From Cyanobacterium sp. Dongsha4 (GTDB taxonomy: Bacteria > Cyanobacteriota > Cyanobacteriia > Cyanobacteriales > Cyanobacteriaceae), in contig NZ_CP084098.1 in NCBI RefSeq assembly GCF_036345015.1, positions 3,733,326 through 3,797,325 of the forward strand: 64,000 nucleotides of DNA. Direction: 5' to 3'. The translations under genes were made by a program, and so were the position numbers. The notes beneath the pieces were generated by a model. The model was not told where the DNA came from and ran no database searches. It saw nothing but the letters and a program-made list of their open reading frames with translations. This document shows positions 9,200 through 17,995 of the stretch, one piece after another; position 1 is the stretch's first letter, and every line of letters begins with the position of its first letter.

Positions 9200-10261
9200 A
9201 TGACAAAATCAATCACACCCAAGTTACTTCAAATTCTTAAGGCGATCAGACTAATTAAAAGCACCACTTATGAGATTTCTTCTCGCTGTAATTTAACCTG
9301 TGAAGGCTGTCTTTTCTTCTCAGGTGAGCACGCCTACCAACACAATGAAAAAGAAGATTATGAATCTTGGCGATCATTTTTTAAAAAAGAAGCAGAACGT
9401 GGAATCACCTTTGCCTTTTTAGCTGGAGCAGAACCTGCCCTTGTACTTGACAGAATACGTGCCGCATGGGAGTTTATCCCTTCTGGCATGATTGTTACCA
9501 ATGGAACAAAGCGTATCCCAGATGATATTGGGTTTAGGATTCATATATCTCTGTGGGGTGGTGAAGACACTTCAGCTTTAACACGGGGTGCTGATGTGAC
9601 TCAAAAAGCCTTCCGTAATTATGCCCACGACCCCAGAGCAATGTTTGTTTATACAATAAACCCTCTTAATCTTGATGAAATTATCCCGATGGCTCACAAA
9701 TGTTCTGAACACGGCGTACCGATGACCTTCAATTACTATTCACCTACTGTAGTTTATCAAAATTCTTTGGTGGGTACTATTGATGAAAAGGGATCGGATT
9801 ATTTTCGATTTAGCAACGATGAAAGCAACTTAGTTATGAGTCGTAGTGACTATCAACAGGCACGTCAAATAATCCAACAAGCTAAGGCTAAATATCCAGA
9901 TACAATTATTTATTCGATGGCTTACGATGATTGGGTAACTAGCGAACAAGTATATGAGCTAGACAATGAGGGAATTGCAACTAACTGCGCTTGTAGAACA
10001 AACAATGTACATCATACATATTTTGTAGATCAAACAAAAAGTAACTTAAAATGTGCTAATCCCACCTTCGACTGTCGGGAATGCAGAACCTATATTAACG
10101 GAATGTCGTCTCATATGCGCATCGAGAATAAACGTGAACTACACTCTGGCTCAAAGGCTCAGTGGTCAGATGCTTTAGAATGTTGGGATCGCATCTTCAT
10201 GGGAAATCAATGGAGTCGTCTCAAAGAAAAGACTTTATCAAAACCAGCATTAACAAAGTAA
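9200..10261 (+). CDS. Radical SAM protein
   Basis: This 353-residue protein has the radical SAM cluster motif SSRCNLTCEGC, with C30, C34 and C37 binding a [4Fe-4S] cluster that cleaves S-adenosylmethionine. A second cysteine group near residues 261-296 (NCACR, LKCANPTFDCRECR) may bind an auxiliary cluster, though it is not a classical SPASM domain. The substrate is unknown. It is the first gene of a run of closely spaced genes for fatty acyl activation, oxidation and transfer, 34 bases before the first acyl-AMP ligase. It could methylate, rearrange or otherwise modify the lipid product. Confidence 0.82.
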   Translation: MTKSITPKLLQILKAIRLIKSTTYEISSRCNLTCEGCLFFSGEHAYQHNEKEDYESWRSFFKKEAERGITFAFLAGAEPALVLDRIRAAWEFIPSGMIVTNGTKRIPDDIGFRIHISLWGGEDTSALTRGADVTQKAFRNYAHDPRAMFVYTINPLNLDEIIPMAHKCSEHGVPMTFNYYSPTVVYQNSLVGTIDEKGSDYFRFSNDESNLVMSRSDYQQARQIIQQAKAKYPDTIIYSMAYDDWVTSEQVYELDNEGIATNCACRTNNVHHTYFVDQTKSNLKCANPTFDCRECRTYINGMSSHMRIENKRELHSGSKAQWSDALECWDRIFMGNQWSRLKEKTLSKPALTK

Positions 10262-10295
10262 GTAGATTTTAGGTTAATTAAACTATGAATAAAAA

Positions 10296-12005
10296 ATGCA
10301 AATTGAGAATTTAGTAAGTCTGTTAGAAAGTCGAGCCACTCTCGCCCCTGATAAACCAGCTTATTTTTTTCTAGGTGATGGAACAAATATTAGTGATAGT
10401 CTAACTTATCAACAGTTAGCCGAAAAAGCAAAGGCAGTGGCGGGGTATTTACAATCAAAATTTAAAAGAAGTGAAAGAGCTATTTTACTGTACCCTTCAG
10501 GATTAGAATTTATCATTGCTTTTTTTGGTTGTCTTTATGCTGGAATCATTGCTGTACCTGCATATCCTCCTCGCCCCAATCGATCGCTTAACAGAATCAA
10601 ATCCATCGTGAAGGATGCCCAACCACAAATATTGTTAACCAAACAATCGGTTTTGGCAAATTTAGAAGAAAGAGTTACAGAAATTGAACAATTAAAATCT
10701 CTACATTGGTGTGCAACAGATACTCTTAAAGATGATTTAAGTAATCAATGGCAAAAAATTCCCATTAATGGTGACAACATAGCTTTTTTACAATATACAT
10801 CTGGAACTACTGGAAGTCCAAAAGGGGTCATAGTGAGTCATGAAAATTTGCTTCATAATCAAAAAATGATTCAAAGAGCTTCTGAACATGATAAAACAAC
10901 TATTTTTCTGGGTTGGTTGCCTTTATACCATGATTTGGGTTTGATTGGTCAAATTTTACAACCCTTATATCTAGGAATCCCCTCTTATCTTATGTCTTCT
11001 ATGACATTTCTACATCGTCCTTTAAAGTGGTTAGAAGCAATCTCTAAATATCGTGCTACCACCAGTGGAGCTCCTAATTTTGCTTATGATTTATGTGTCC
11101 AAAGAGTTAAACCCGAACAAAGAGATAATCTTGATTTAAGTAGCTGGGATATTGCCTTTACTGGTGCAGAATCAATTCGGATAGAAACATTCAAATTATT
11201 TTCTGATTATTTCCGCCCTTGTGGTTTTCGCCCAGAAGCATTTTATCCTTCCTATGGTTTAGCAGAAGCAACATTATTTGTTTCAGGAGGCAAAAAGACA
11301 GAAATACCAGTTATTGCCCATGTGGAAAGTTCTGCATTGCAAAAAAACCAAATTATTCCTAATTTTACGCAAAATAGCCAAGAAATAGTAAGTTGCGGTC
11401 AAACTTGGTTGGATGAAGAATTACTGATTGTAAACCCAGAAACTTTAACCAAATTATCTGATAATGAGGTGGGAGAAATTTGGCTCAAAAGTGATTCCGT
11501 AGCTCAAGGCTATTGGAATAATGAAGAACAAACAAAGCAAACTTTTCAAGCTAGTTTAAAACAAGATCCAGATAAGCTGTTTATGCGTACGGGGGATTTA
11601 GGATTTATTCAAAAGGGGCAACTGTTTGTTACTGGTCGTTTAAAAGAAATTATCATTATTGGTGGGAGAAACTATTATCCTCAAGATATAGAATTTACCG
11701 TTGCTCAAAGTCATGATAGTTTAAAAAATTCTTGGGGTGCAGTTTTTTCTGTGCCAGTTCAAGGAGAAGAAAAATTAGTAGTAATTCACGAGGTATCAAG
11801 AAATTATCAAAAACAAATAATCATAGAAGAAGTAGTAAAAGCTATTCGTCAGGCAGTAATTCAAGAACATGAGTTACAAATTTATAAGATAATTTTGGTC
11901 AAAACGGGAACTATTCCTAGAACATCTAGTGGGAAAATTCAACGTTATCTCTGTAAACAAAAATTTTTAGATGAAACTTTAAATAATTTAGTTAAACCAA
12001 CTTAA
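10296..12005 (+). CDS. Fatty acyl-AMP ligase (FAAL), first copy
   Basis: This 569-residue adenylate-forming enzyme has the ATP-binding motif QYTSGTTGSPKG near residues 166-177, SYGLAEATLFVSGG, TGDLGF, GRLKEIIIIGGRNYYPQDIE and the C-terminal catalytic lysine motif SSGKIQR. NYYPQDIE and the overall length are typical of FAALs, which activate fatty acids as acyl-AMP and load them onto a carrier protein rather than CoA. The carrier gene follows after 11 bases, so loading of that ACP is the likely job. Its N-terminal 95 residues are unusually close to those of the second copy at 13588. Confidence 0.9.
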   Translation: MQIENLVSLLESRATLAPDKPAYFFLGDGTNISDSLTYQQLAEKAKAVAGYLQSKFKRSERAILLYPSGLEFIIAFFGCLYAGIIAVPAYPPRPNRSLNRIKSIVKDAQPQILLTKQSVLANLEERVTEIEQLKSLHWCATDTLKDDLSNQWQKIPINGDNIAFLQYTSGTTGSPKGVIVSHENLLHNQKMIQRASEHDKTTIFLGWLPLYHDLGLIGQILQPLYLGIPSYLMSSMTFLHRPLKWLEAISKYRATTSGAPNFAYDLCVQRVKPEQRDNLDLSSWDIAFTGAESIRIETFKLFSDYFRPCGFRPEAFYPSYGLAEATLFVSGGKKTEIPVIAHVESSALQKNQIIPNFTQNSQEIVSCGQTWLDEELLIVNPETLTKLSDNEVGEIWLKSDSVAQGYWNNEEQTKQTFQASLKQDPDKLFMRTGDLGFIQKGQLFVTGRLKEIIIIGGRNYYPQDIEFTVAQSHDSLKNSWGAVFSVPVQGEEKLVVIHEVSRNYQKQIIIEEVVKAIRQAVIQEHELQIYKIILVKTGTIPRTSSGKIQRYLCKQKFLDETLNNLVKPT

Positions 12006-12016
12006 GGATAAAAATA

Positions 12017-12283
12017 ATGTCAGAAAATAGCATTCAAGCTCAAAAATCAAGTCAATTATTAGAAGTAGAATCGTGGTTAATTGCTTATATTGCTAAAGTG
12101 ATGGAAATAGAATCGGAAAAAATAGAGATAACTATTCCTTTAGAACAATATGGGTTAGATTCGAGAACTGCGTTAGGCATGATTGCTGATTTAGAAGATA
12201 AATTTGGAGGTGAAATAGATCCTACTTTAATTTATCAAAATCCAACTATAGAATCTTTAGCAAAGCACTTATTAGCAAAATAA
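12017..12283 (+). CDS. Acyl carrier protein
   Basis: This 88-residue carrier protein has the motif EQYGLDSRTALGM with the phosphopantetheine serine at residue 49. It lies between a fatty acyl-AMP ligase and a P450 with spacers of 11 and 7 bases, so the three are almost certainly cotranscribed. The likely role is to carry the acyl chain from the ligase to the P450 and later to the transferase. Confidence 0.88.
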   Translation: MSENSIQAQKSSQLLEVESWLIAYIAKVMEIESEKIEITIPLEQYGLDSRTALGMIADLEDKFGGEIDPTLIYQNPTIESLAKHLLAK

Positions 12284-12290
12284 AATCATT

Positions 12291-13568
12291 ATGGATATTG
12301 TTGAACGCATAAACCAAACAAATAATAGTCAGGAGTTGGATAGTAAATTACTGACAAAAGCCCAACTTTTTAACCCATTTTCTCCAGAATATAGAGAAAA
12401 TCCCTATTCTATTTATGAGCGTCTTCGTACAGAAGAACCAATTCATAAAAGTTTTATGGGAGGATGGATTTTAACTCGTTATGATGATATTGTCAGAGCT
12501 TTACAGGATCAACGTTTTATCGTTCAAACTTCTTCTAATCTTTTATCTTCACAGACAAAAAAAAACAATTGCCCTTTTGCTGTTTTTAGTCAAGACTTGC
12601 TCCCATATTTAGACATAACCAACCATAACAAAGTTCGTCCAGTTACGAGCAAATTATTTAACCAGAGTACTTTTAATAATCTTAATGACAGGAGAAAACA
12701 AATTGCTCAAATAGTTGATGATTTATTGAGCGAAATAAAAACTCAGGGAAAAATGGATATTATCAAGGATTTAGCGAAACCTTTACCTACTAAAGTGATT
12801 TCTAAAATCTTAGGGATACCCTCTGCTGATGAGGAGCAAGTACAAATTTGGTCAAGACAATTAACTAATATGTTGGAACTGATTCCCACCAGTCGGATGC
12901 GTCAGGAATTAGACGAAGGGGTAGTGGGGTTTAAAGATTATATGATGGATTTAATTAGAGAAAAAAGAAATTCTCCTCAATCTGACTTAATTAGTTCTCT
13001 GATTCAATATCGAGAGCAAAATGATGACCTTACTGAAAATCAATTACTAGCAAATAGTATTTTTTTATTTATGGGTGGTCAAGAAACTACAAGTCTGCAA
13101 ATTGGTAATGCAATTCTTGCTCTTTTGCGTTTTCCTGAAAAAATGCGAGAACTACAGGATAATCCTTCTTTAATTCCTAATGCAGTTGATGAATTAATTC
13201 GTTATGATTCCGCAACGCAAATGACTGGTAGATTTGCTTTGGAAAATGTAGAAATTGGTGGAAAAACTATTGGCAAACATCAATGGTTGTGTTTGAGTTT
13301 GGGATCGGCAAATCGAGATCCAGAACAATTCCCCTCCCCTAATGAACTAAATTTTACTCGAAAATCAAAACATCATTTAGCTTTTGGTACTGGTATTCAT
13401 AATTGTTTAGGTTCAGCTTTGGCACGATTAGAATTGGAAATCGTTTTGCAAAAAGTGCTACAGGAAATGCCTGATATGAAACTAGCGACTCAAAATCTTG
13501 AATGGCTAGAATCTACTTTTTTCCGAGGCTTGAAATCTCTTCCTGTTACCTTTACTCCAGTTTCCTAA
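12291..13568 (+). CDS. Cytochrome P450
   Basis: This 425-residue soluble bacterial P450 has the I-helix oxygen-activation motif GGQETT near residue 262, the ExxR pair in ELIR, and the heme ligand loop FGTGIHNCLG with cysteine near 372. There is no membrane anchor or fused reductase, so it relies on separate ferredoxin and reductase. Placed directly after an acyl carrier protein, it most likely hydroxylates or otherwise oxidises an ACP-bound acyl chain, as some P450s of secondary metabolism do. That substrate is inferred from context. Confidence 0.92.
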   Translation: MDIVERINQTNNSQELDSKLLTKAQLFNPFSPEYRENPYSIYERLRTEEPIHKSFMGGWILTRYDDIVRALQDQRFIVQTSSNLLSSQTKKNNCPFAVFSQDLLPYLDITNHNKVRPVTSKLFNQSTFNNLNDRRKQIAQIVDDLLSEIKTQGKMDIIKDLAKPLPTKVISKILGIPSADEEQVQIWSRQLTNMLELIPTSRMRQELDEGVVGFKDYMMDLIREKRNSPQSDLISSLIQYREQNDDLTENQLLANSIFLFMGGQETTSLQIGNAILALLRFPEKMRELQDNPSLIPNAVDELIRYDSATQMTGRFALENVEIGGKTIGKHQWLCLSLGSANRDPEQFPSPNELNFTRKSKHHLAFGTGIHNCLGSALARLELEIVLQKVLQEMPDMKLATQNLEWLESTFFRGLKSLPVTFTPVS

Positions 13569-13587
13569 ATTTACTGGGCTTTAGACA

Positions 13588-15345
13588 ATGAAAAATCAAC
13601 AAATTACTAATTTAATTCATTTACTGGAAGATAAAGCTCGAATTTATCCTGATAAAGTGGCTTATATTTTTTTAGCTGATGGTAAAAATATTAGTGATAG
13701 TTTAACTTATTTACAGTTAGCTGAAAAAGCCAAAACAGTGGCAGGGTATTTACAATCAAAAGTGAAAAGAAGTGAAAGAGTGATTTTACTGTACCCTTCA
13801 GGATTAGATTTTATAATAGCTTTTTTTGGTTGTATTTATGCAGGAATTATCGGGATTCCCTTACCTCCCCCTGATATGTTTAGGAAAGCGTCAAACCTAG
13901 CCAGAATTAGGACAGTCATTGAAGATGCGAAGGCAACTTTAGTCTTAACTCCTAGTAATTTATTATCTCAGTTGGGGGAAATTAGTTCTGAATTTAACAA
14001 CATTCAATGGCTGAGTATAGAAAATATTGATGAGCAATCAATAAAAAAATGGAACAAACCATCACTATCTCCAGATAACATTGCTTATTTACAATATACC
14101 TCTGGTTCTACAGGTGAACCAAAAGGAGTAATTATTACTCACAATAACTTGCTCAATTTCTTTCCTAACATTTCATTGACTGTATATTTGCGATCGGACA
14201 GCAAAATGCTCAGTTGGCAACCTCATTTTCATGATGGCGGTTTAGTAGGTGCATTATTAATTTCTCTATATGTAGGCATTACTTGCTATATAATCTCTCC
14301 ATTTACCTTTATTAAGAAGCCGTTGTGCTGGTTGCAATTAATTTCTAATTATAAAATTACCCATAGCAGTGCTCCCAATTTTGCCTATGATTACTGTGTT
14401 AGTGCCATAAATAATTTACAAAAAAATTTACAAAAAATCGAAAACCTCGATTTGAGTAGTTGGCAAACAGCAGGAAATGGATCTGAGCCAATTAATATAG
14501 AAACTTTAGAACGTTTTACTAAAACTTTTGCCCCCTATGGTTTTTCTGAAACTGCTTTTTCTCCGGGATATGGATTAGCAGAAAATACTTTAACTATTAG
14601 CCAGAAAAAAACATTGGAAAAACTTACTTTTCGTCAAGTGTTGCCAGAATTTTTAGCTGAGAATAAAGTAGTAGAAACAACAAAACCAGAAGGGAAAATA
14701 ATCGTTAGTTGTGGTGTGCCAATTCCTAACACGAAAATAGTTATTGTAAATCCAGAAAACCTCACTCAATTATCGAGTAACGAAGTGGGAGAAATTTGGG
14801 TAAAAAGTCCATCAGTGGCTAGAGGTTATTGGAATAAACCAAAAGTAAGTAAACAAACATTTAAAGCCTATTTAGCGGATACAAAAGAGGGTTCATTTTT
14901 ACGCACAGGAGATTTAGGATTTCTCAAAGAGGGGGAGTTATTTGTTACTGGAAGATTAAAAGATTTAATTATCATTCGGGGACAAAATTATTATCCTCAA
15001 GATTTTGAGCAAACGGTGAAAAAATGTCATCAACAATTGCAAAATAATTCTTCCGCCGCTTTTTGTGTAAAAGTTGAAAATGTTGAACAGTTAATTATTG
15101 TTGCGGAAATTGACAATAGTAAAAATATTAACTTTGATGAAGTTATTATGCAAATTCGTCAAACCATCGCACAGCAATATCAATTATCTGTTTATGCAGT
15201 TGTTTTAATTAAACAAGGAACAATTCCGAAAACATCTAGTGGAAAAATTCAACGAAAGGCTTGTGGCTTTCAATTCTTAAACAGTCAATTAAATGTTATT
15301 TATAGTTGGTGTTTAAAAAATCAAATATTTACAGATAAAATTTAG
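13588..15345 (+). CDS. Fatty acyl-AMP ligase (FAAL), second copy
   Basis: This 585-residue FAAL has QYTSGSTGEPKG, GYGLAENTLTIS, TGDLGF, GRLKDLIIIRGQNYYPQDFE and the C-terminal lysine motif SSGKIQR. It differs from the first copy over most of its length, but residues 30-90 (from NISDSLTY to YAGII) are nearly identical in protein and DNA. The acyl-binding region differs, so the two may take different chains. Its stop codon directly abuts the MBOAT start, indicating translational coupling. Confidence 0.9.
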   Translation: MKNQQITNLIHLLEDKARIYPDKVAYIFLADGKNISDSLTYLQLAEKAKTVAGYLQSKVKRSERVILLYPSGLDFIIAFFGCIYAGIIGIPLPPPDMFRKASNLARIRTVIEDAKATLVLTPSNLLSQLGEISSEFNNIQWLSIENIDEQSIKKWNKPSLSPDNIAYLQYTSGSTGEPKGVIITHNNLLNFFPNISLTVYLRSDSKMLSWQPHFHDGGLVGALLISLYVGITCYIISPFTFIKKPLCWLQLISNYKITHSSAPNFAYDYCVSAINNLQKNLQKIENLDLSSWQTAGNGSEPINIETLERFTKTFAPYGFSETAFSPGYGLAENTLTISQKKTLEKLTFRQVLPEFLAENKVVETTKPEGKIIVSCGVPIPNTKIVIVNPENLTQLSSNEVGEIWVKSPSVARGYWNKPKVSKQTFKAYLADTKEGSFLRTGDLGFLKEGELFVTGRLKDLIIIRGQNYYPQDFEQTVKKCHQQLQNNSSAAFCVKVENVEQLIIVAEIDNSKNINFDEVIMQIRQTIAQQYQLSVYAVVLIKQGTIPKTSSGKIQRKACGFQFLNSQLNVIYSWCLKNQIFTDKI

Positions 15346-16899
15346 ATGTCTATTTCTTTTGCTCAGTATTATTTAATTATTTGTCCCATTATTTTAATTC
15401 TATTTCTTCTTTCAGCTAAATTAAACAAAAGTTATCCATTAAAAGTTCTTATAATTTGTTCCATTGCTATTCTGGCTAGGTTCGATCGCATCTCCCTCAT
15501 TATTTTATTTACCATTACTTCTATTAATTTTTTATTAATTCAATACTTATTATATAAACCTAAATACAGTAATTATGTAAGAAGAATTGGGATCATTATT
15601 AGTTTATCTCCTTTACTTTTTTACAAAATTTTTCTACCTTTTTTATCTTTTAAAAATTCTTCTCCTTTCAGTTTTGAATCCCTGCTAATACCTTTAGGGG
15701 TTTCCTTTTATTGTTTACAACAAGTTACCAGTTTGTGTGATTGCTCAAAACCAAATGTTTGTAAACTTAACTACATTCAATACTTATGTTATTCCATGTG
15801 TTTTATTTACTTACCAGCAGGACCTTTAATAAATTATCGTAATGCGGCACCTCAATTCAAGGTAATGGAAAATTTCCAGATAGATACTAATAAAATAGCA
15901 CAAGGTGTTTCACTGTTTATATTGGGAATGTCGAAGAAGGTAATCATAGCAAATAATATTTCAGACAACATAGATAGTATTTATCAAGCCTTACAGAATG
16001 TTCCTGATATAGTTTTATCGGCAACAGAGCTTTTTTATCTGTTATGGAGCAGTGCCTTACAACTATATTTTGAAATTTCTGCTTACTCTGACATGGCAAT
16101 AGGATTGGGTTTATGTTTTGGCTTAGTATTACCCATTAATTTTGATTCTCCTTTTAAGGCTAAATCTGTGTCTAATTTTATTAATTCTTGGCACATGAGT
16201 ATTATGAGTTTTATGCGAGAATATGTTTTTCAACCTGTATTTATGAATCTGAAAAAGATAATCAATTTGCCTATGAAGTTACGTTATAGTGTTGCTTGGG
16301 CTATAGCGGTTTATCTAACTTATGTTGCCAATGGACTATGGCATATCTCTAGAGGTATCAATATATATTATTTTATATCAATCTCTTTTGGTGCATCTCT
16401 TTTGGTGATTACTGAGTTATTAAAAAATAATAGTAAAAAGACCATTTTTTTTGGATTATCATCTGTATCTCAAATGTTGGAACGCCTTGTTTTATTTATA
16501 GCTGTTATACTGAGCTTTAGTTACTTCATAACTCCTAATGCTCATATTTTGAGTGAAAGCATATTAAATTCATTTGGGAATTTTTATATAACTTTACCGA
16601 AGTTTTTATTGCGTTTAGGCCTGCCAGAAAACTTATTTGGTTTTATTCAAATTATTGGTACTTTCCCTAATATAAGAATGGGGGGTACTTTGCCAATGTT
16701 TTATTTACTTTTATTTACCTTAATAGTTTTTTTCTTACCAAATACGGGAGAAATTTTCTCTTTATATAAAAGCAGTAAATTTTCTTTATTTCATTATTAT
16801 TGGAGTAAAAAAATATGGCAAGGAATAACTCTTGGGATACTCTTGTATGTGAATATTTTTCTTGTTTCTAACACAAAAGTTTATTTTTATGGTCAATAA
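15346..16899 (+). CDS. MBOAT-family O-acyltransferase, AlgI/DltB-like
   Basis: This 517-residue polytopic membrane protein has about ten hydrophobic segments. The MBOAT signature is visible as INSWHMSIMSFMREYVF near residue 281 and NGLWHIS near 330, with the conserved histidine. Related AlgI, DltB and PatA-type proteins pass acyl groups across or at the membrane to extracellular polymers or lipids. It starts immediately after the second FAAL stop and overlaps the next gene, which encodes a possible partner, as in algI-algJ/algX. The acyl donor is probably the chain made by this operon. Confidence 0.88.
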   Translation: MSISFAQYYLIICPIILILFLLSAKLNKSYPLKVLIICSIAILARFDRISLIILFTITSINFLLIQYLLYKPKYSNYVRRIGIIISLSPLLFYKIFLPFLSFKNSSPFSFESLLIPLGVSFYCLQQVTSLCDCSKPNVCKLNYIQYLCYSMCFIYLPAGPLINYRNAAPQFKVMENFQIDTNKIAQGVSLFILGMSKKVIIANNISDNIDSIYQALQNVPDIVLSATELFYLLWSSALQLYFEISAYSDMAIGLGLCFGLVLPINFDSPFKAKSVSNFINSWHMSIMSFMREYVFQPVFMNLKKIINLPMKLRYSVAWAIAVYLTYVANGLWHISRGINIYYFISISFGASLLVITELLKNNSKKTIFFGLSSVSQMLERLVLFIAVILSFSYFITPNAHILSESILNSFGNFYITLPKFLLRLGLPENLFGFIQIIGTFPNIRMGGTLPMFYLLLFTLIVFFLPNTGEIFSLYKSSKFSLFHYYWSKKIWQGITLGILLYVNIFLVSNTKVYFYGQ

Positions 16900-17830
16900 A
16901 AATATCTCAGCTAAATTATATTTAACATTATTGTTATCAACCTTTCTGCTACCAATAGGTATTAACGCTTTATTTAATATATTGGTAGATCCTTTTTTAT
17001 TCTTTCACAAAAAAATAATTGTTGGTTTTAATCATTCGCACAACCATAGTTTTTTTAATAACAAAGATGCCTATATTTTAAATTATTCCCGTTCAATAGC
17101 AAAACAAAATAAGAGTAAATATGTAATAATAGGAACATCGAGAATTTTATATGGAATGGATACCTGCAACAATTCTACAATACAAAAAATTGCCATGCAC
17201 AGGATCAAACCCCCCGAAGTTTTAAAAATTACTGAAAACCTATTTGACAATAAAAGTATAAGCACACTTTTGATAGAAATAGCATGGATGAAGCCTGAAA
17301 AACACCAAAAAGAATTATCACTAGCTTCTCTTTTATTTGGTTTACAAACCACAAAAACATCTTTTGAGATTCTGATAAATAGTAGATCAGATAATAATAC
17401 TTTTACTACTTTGAACTGTTTTCCTGTTGGTTATTCCCCCCTCTTATTTACGGAAATAACTCAAGAGGATAAAACTCGTTTCGATTCTAATAAACTATTA
17501 TCGGTTGAACAACTTGAGTTCTATTCTCAATCAATCCGCAAAATAATAAACATCTGCGATGAGAAACGAAGTAAGATAAAGATCGTATTTTTTATGGCAC
17601 CAAACTTACGGAAAACTGTGTCAGAGAAAAAAGTAAATCAGTTTATTGAGTTTTTAAGACAAGACTTGAAAAATTACAGCAACACTTCTTGTCAAGTTGC
17701 GATCGCACCTTATTTATATAATTCACCTGACGATTTTTCTAACTGGTTTGACGCAAATCATTTTAAGCCCAGTATTGGTAATGAATATCTTAAACAACTA
17801 CTAAATTACAGCAATTCCCATGTTGAATGA
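16889..17830 (+). CDS. Membrane-anchored SGNH/AlgX-like protein, MBOAT partner
   Basis: This 313-residue protein begins with one membrane segment (LYLTLLLSTFLLPIGINALF, about residues 9-28). Then come YVIIGTSRILYGMD near residue 80, like the serine block of SGNH-type acyltransferases, and WFDANHFKPSIGNEYL near 286-300, like the Asp-x-x-His block. This suggests an extracytoplasmic acyl transfer or esterase role paired with the MBOAT protein. I chose the ATG at 16889, which overlaps the MBOAT stop by 11 bases; an upstream TTG at 16862 is less likely. The assignment is by motif and context only. Confidence 0.65.
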   Translation: MVNKNISAKLYLTLLLSTFLLPIGINALFNILVDPFLFFHKKIIVGFNHSHNHSFFNNKDAYILNYSRSIAKQNKSKYVIIGTSRILYGMDTCNNSTIQKIAMHRIKPPEVLKITENLFDNKSISTLLIEIAWMKPEKHQKELSLASLLFGLQTTKTSFEILINSRSDNNTFTTLNCFPVGYSPLLFTEITQEDKTRFDSNKLLSVEQLEFYSQSIRKIINICDEKRSKIKIVFFMAPNLRKTVSEKKVNQFIEFLRQDLKNYSNTSCQVAIAPYLYNSPDDFSNWFDANHFKPSIGNEYLKQLLNYSNSHVE

Positions 17831-17995
17831 AATACATAATAATGAACAGTTTTAATTAAAAATTCTAGTTCTTTCCATAAGATAATCTCTTTATTAATGC
17901 CCTTCGGGCGAGGTAAGAAGCAACAGCCCCTTGGCAACAGGAAAATTCTGGATAAAAAGAAAAGCCTTATTGCCTTCTTTAATTGGTCAATTATT

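Noticed and set aside
17899-17909. GCCC-TTC-GGGC hairpin as a shared terminator between the acyl-ligase operon and cnfR
   Set aside because: The stem is four bases and no T-run follows on either strand.
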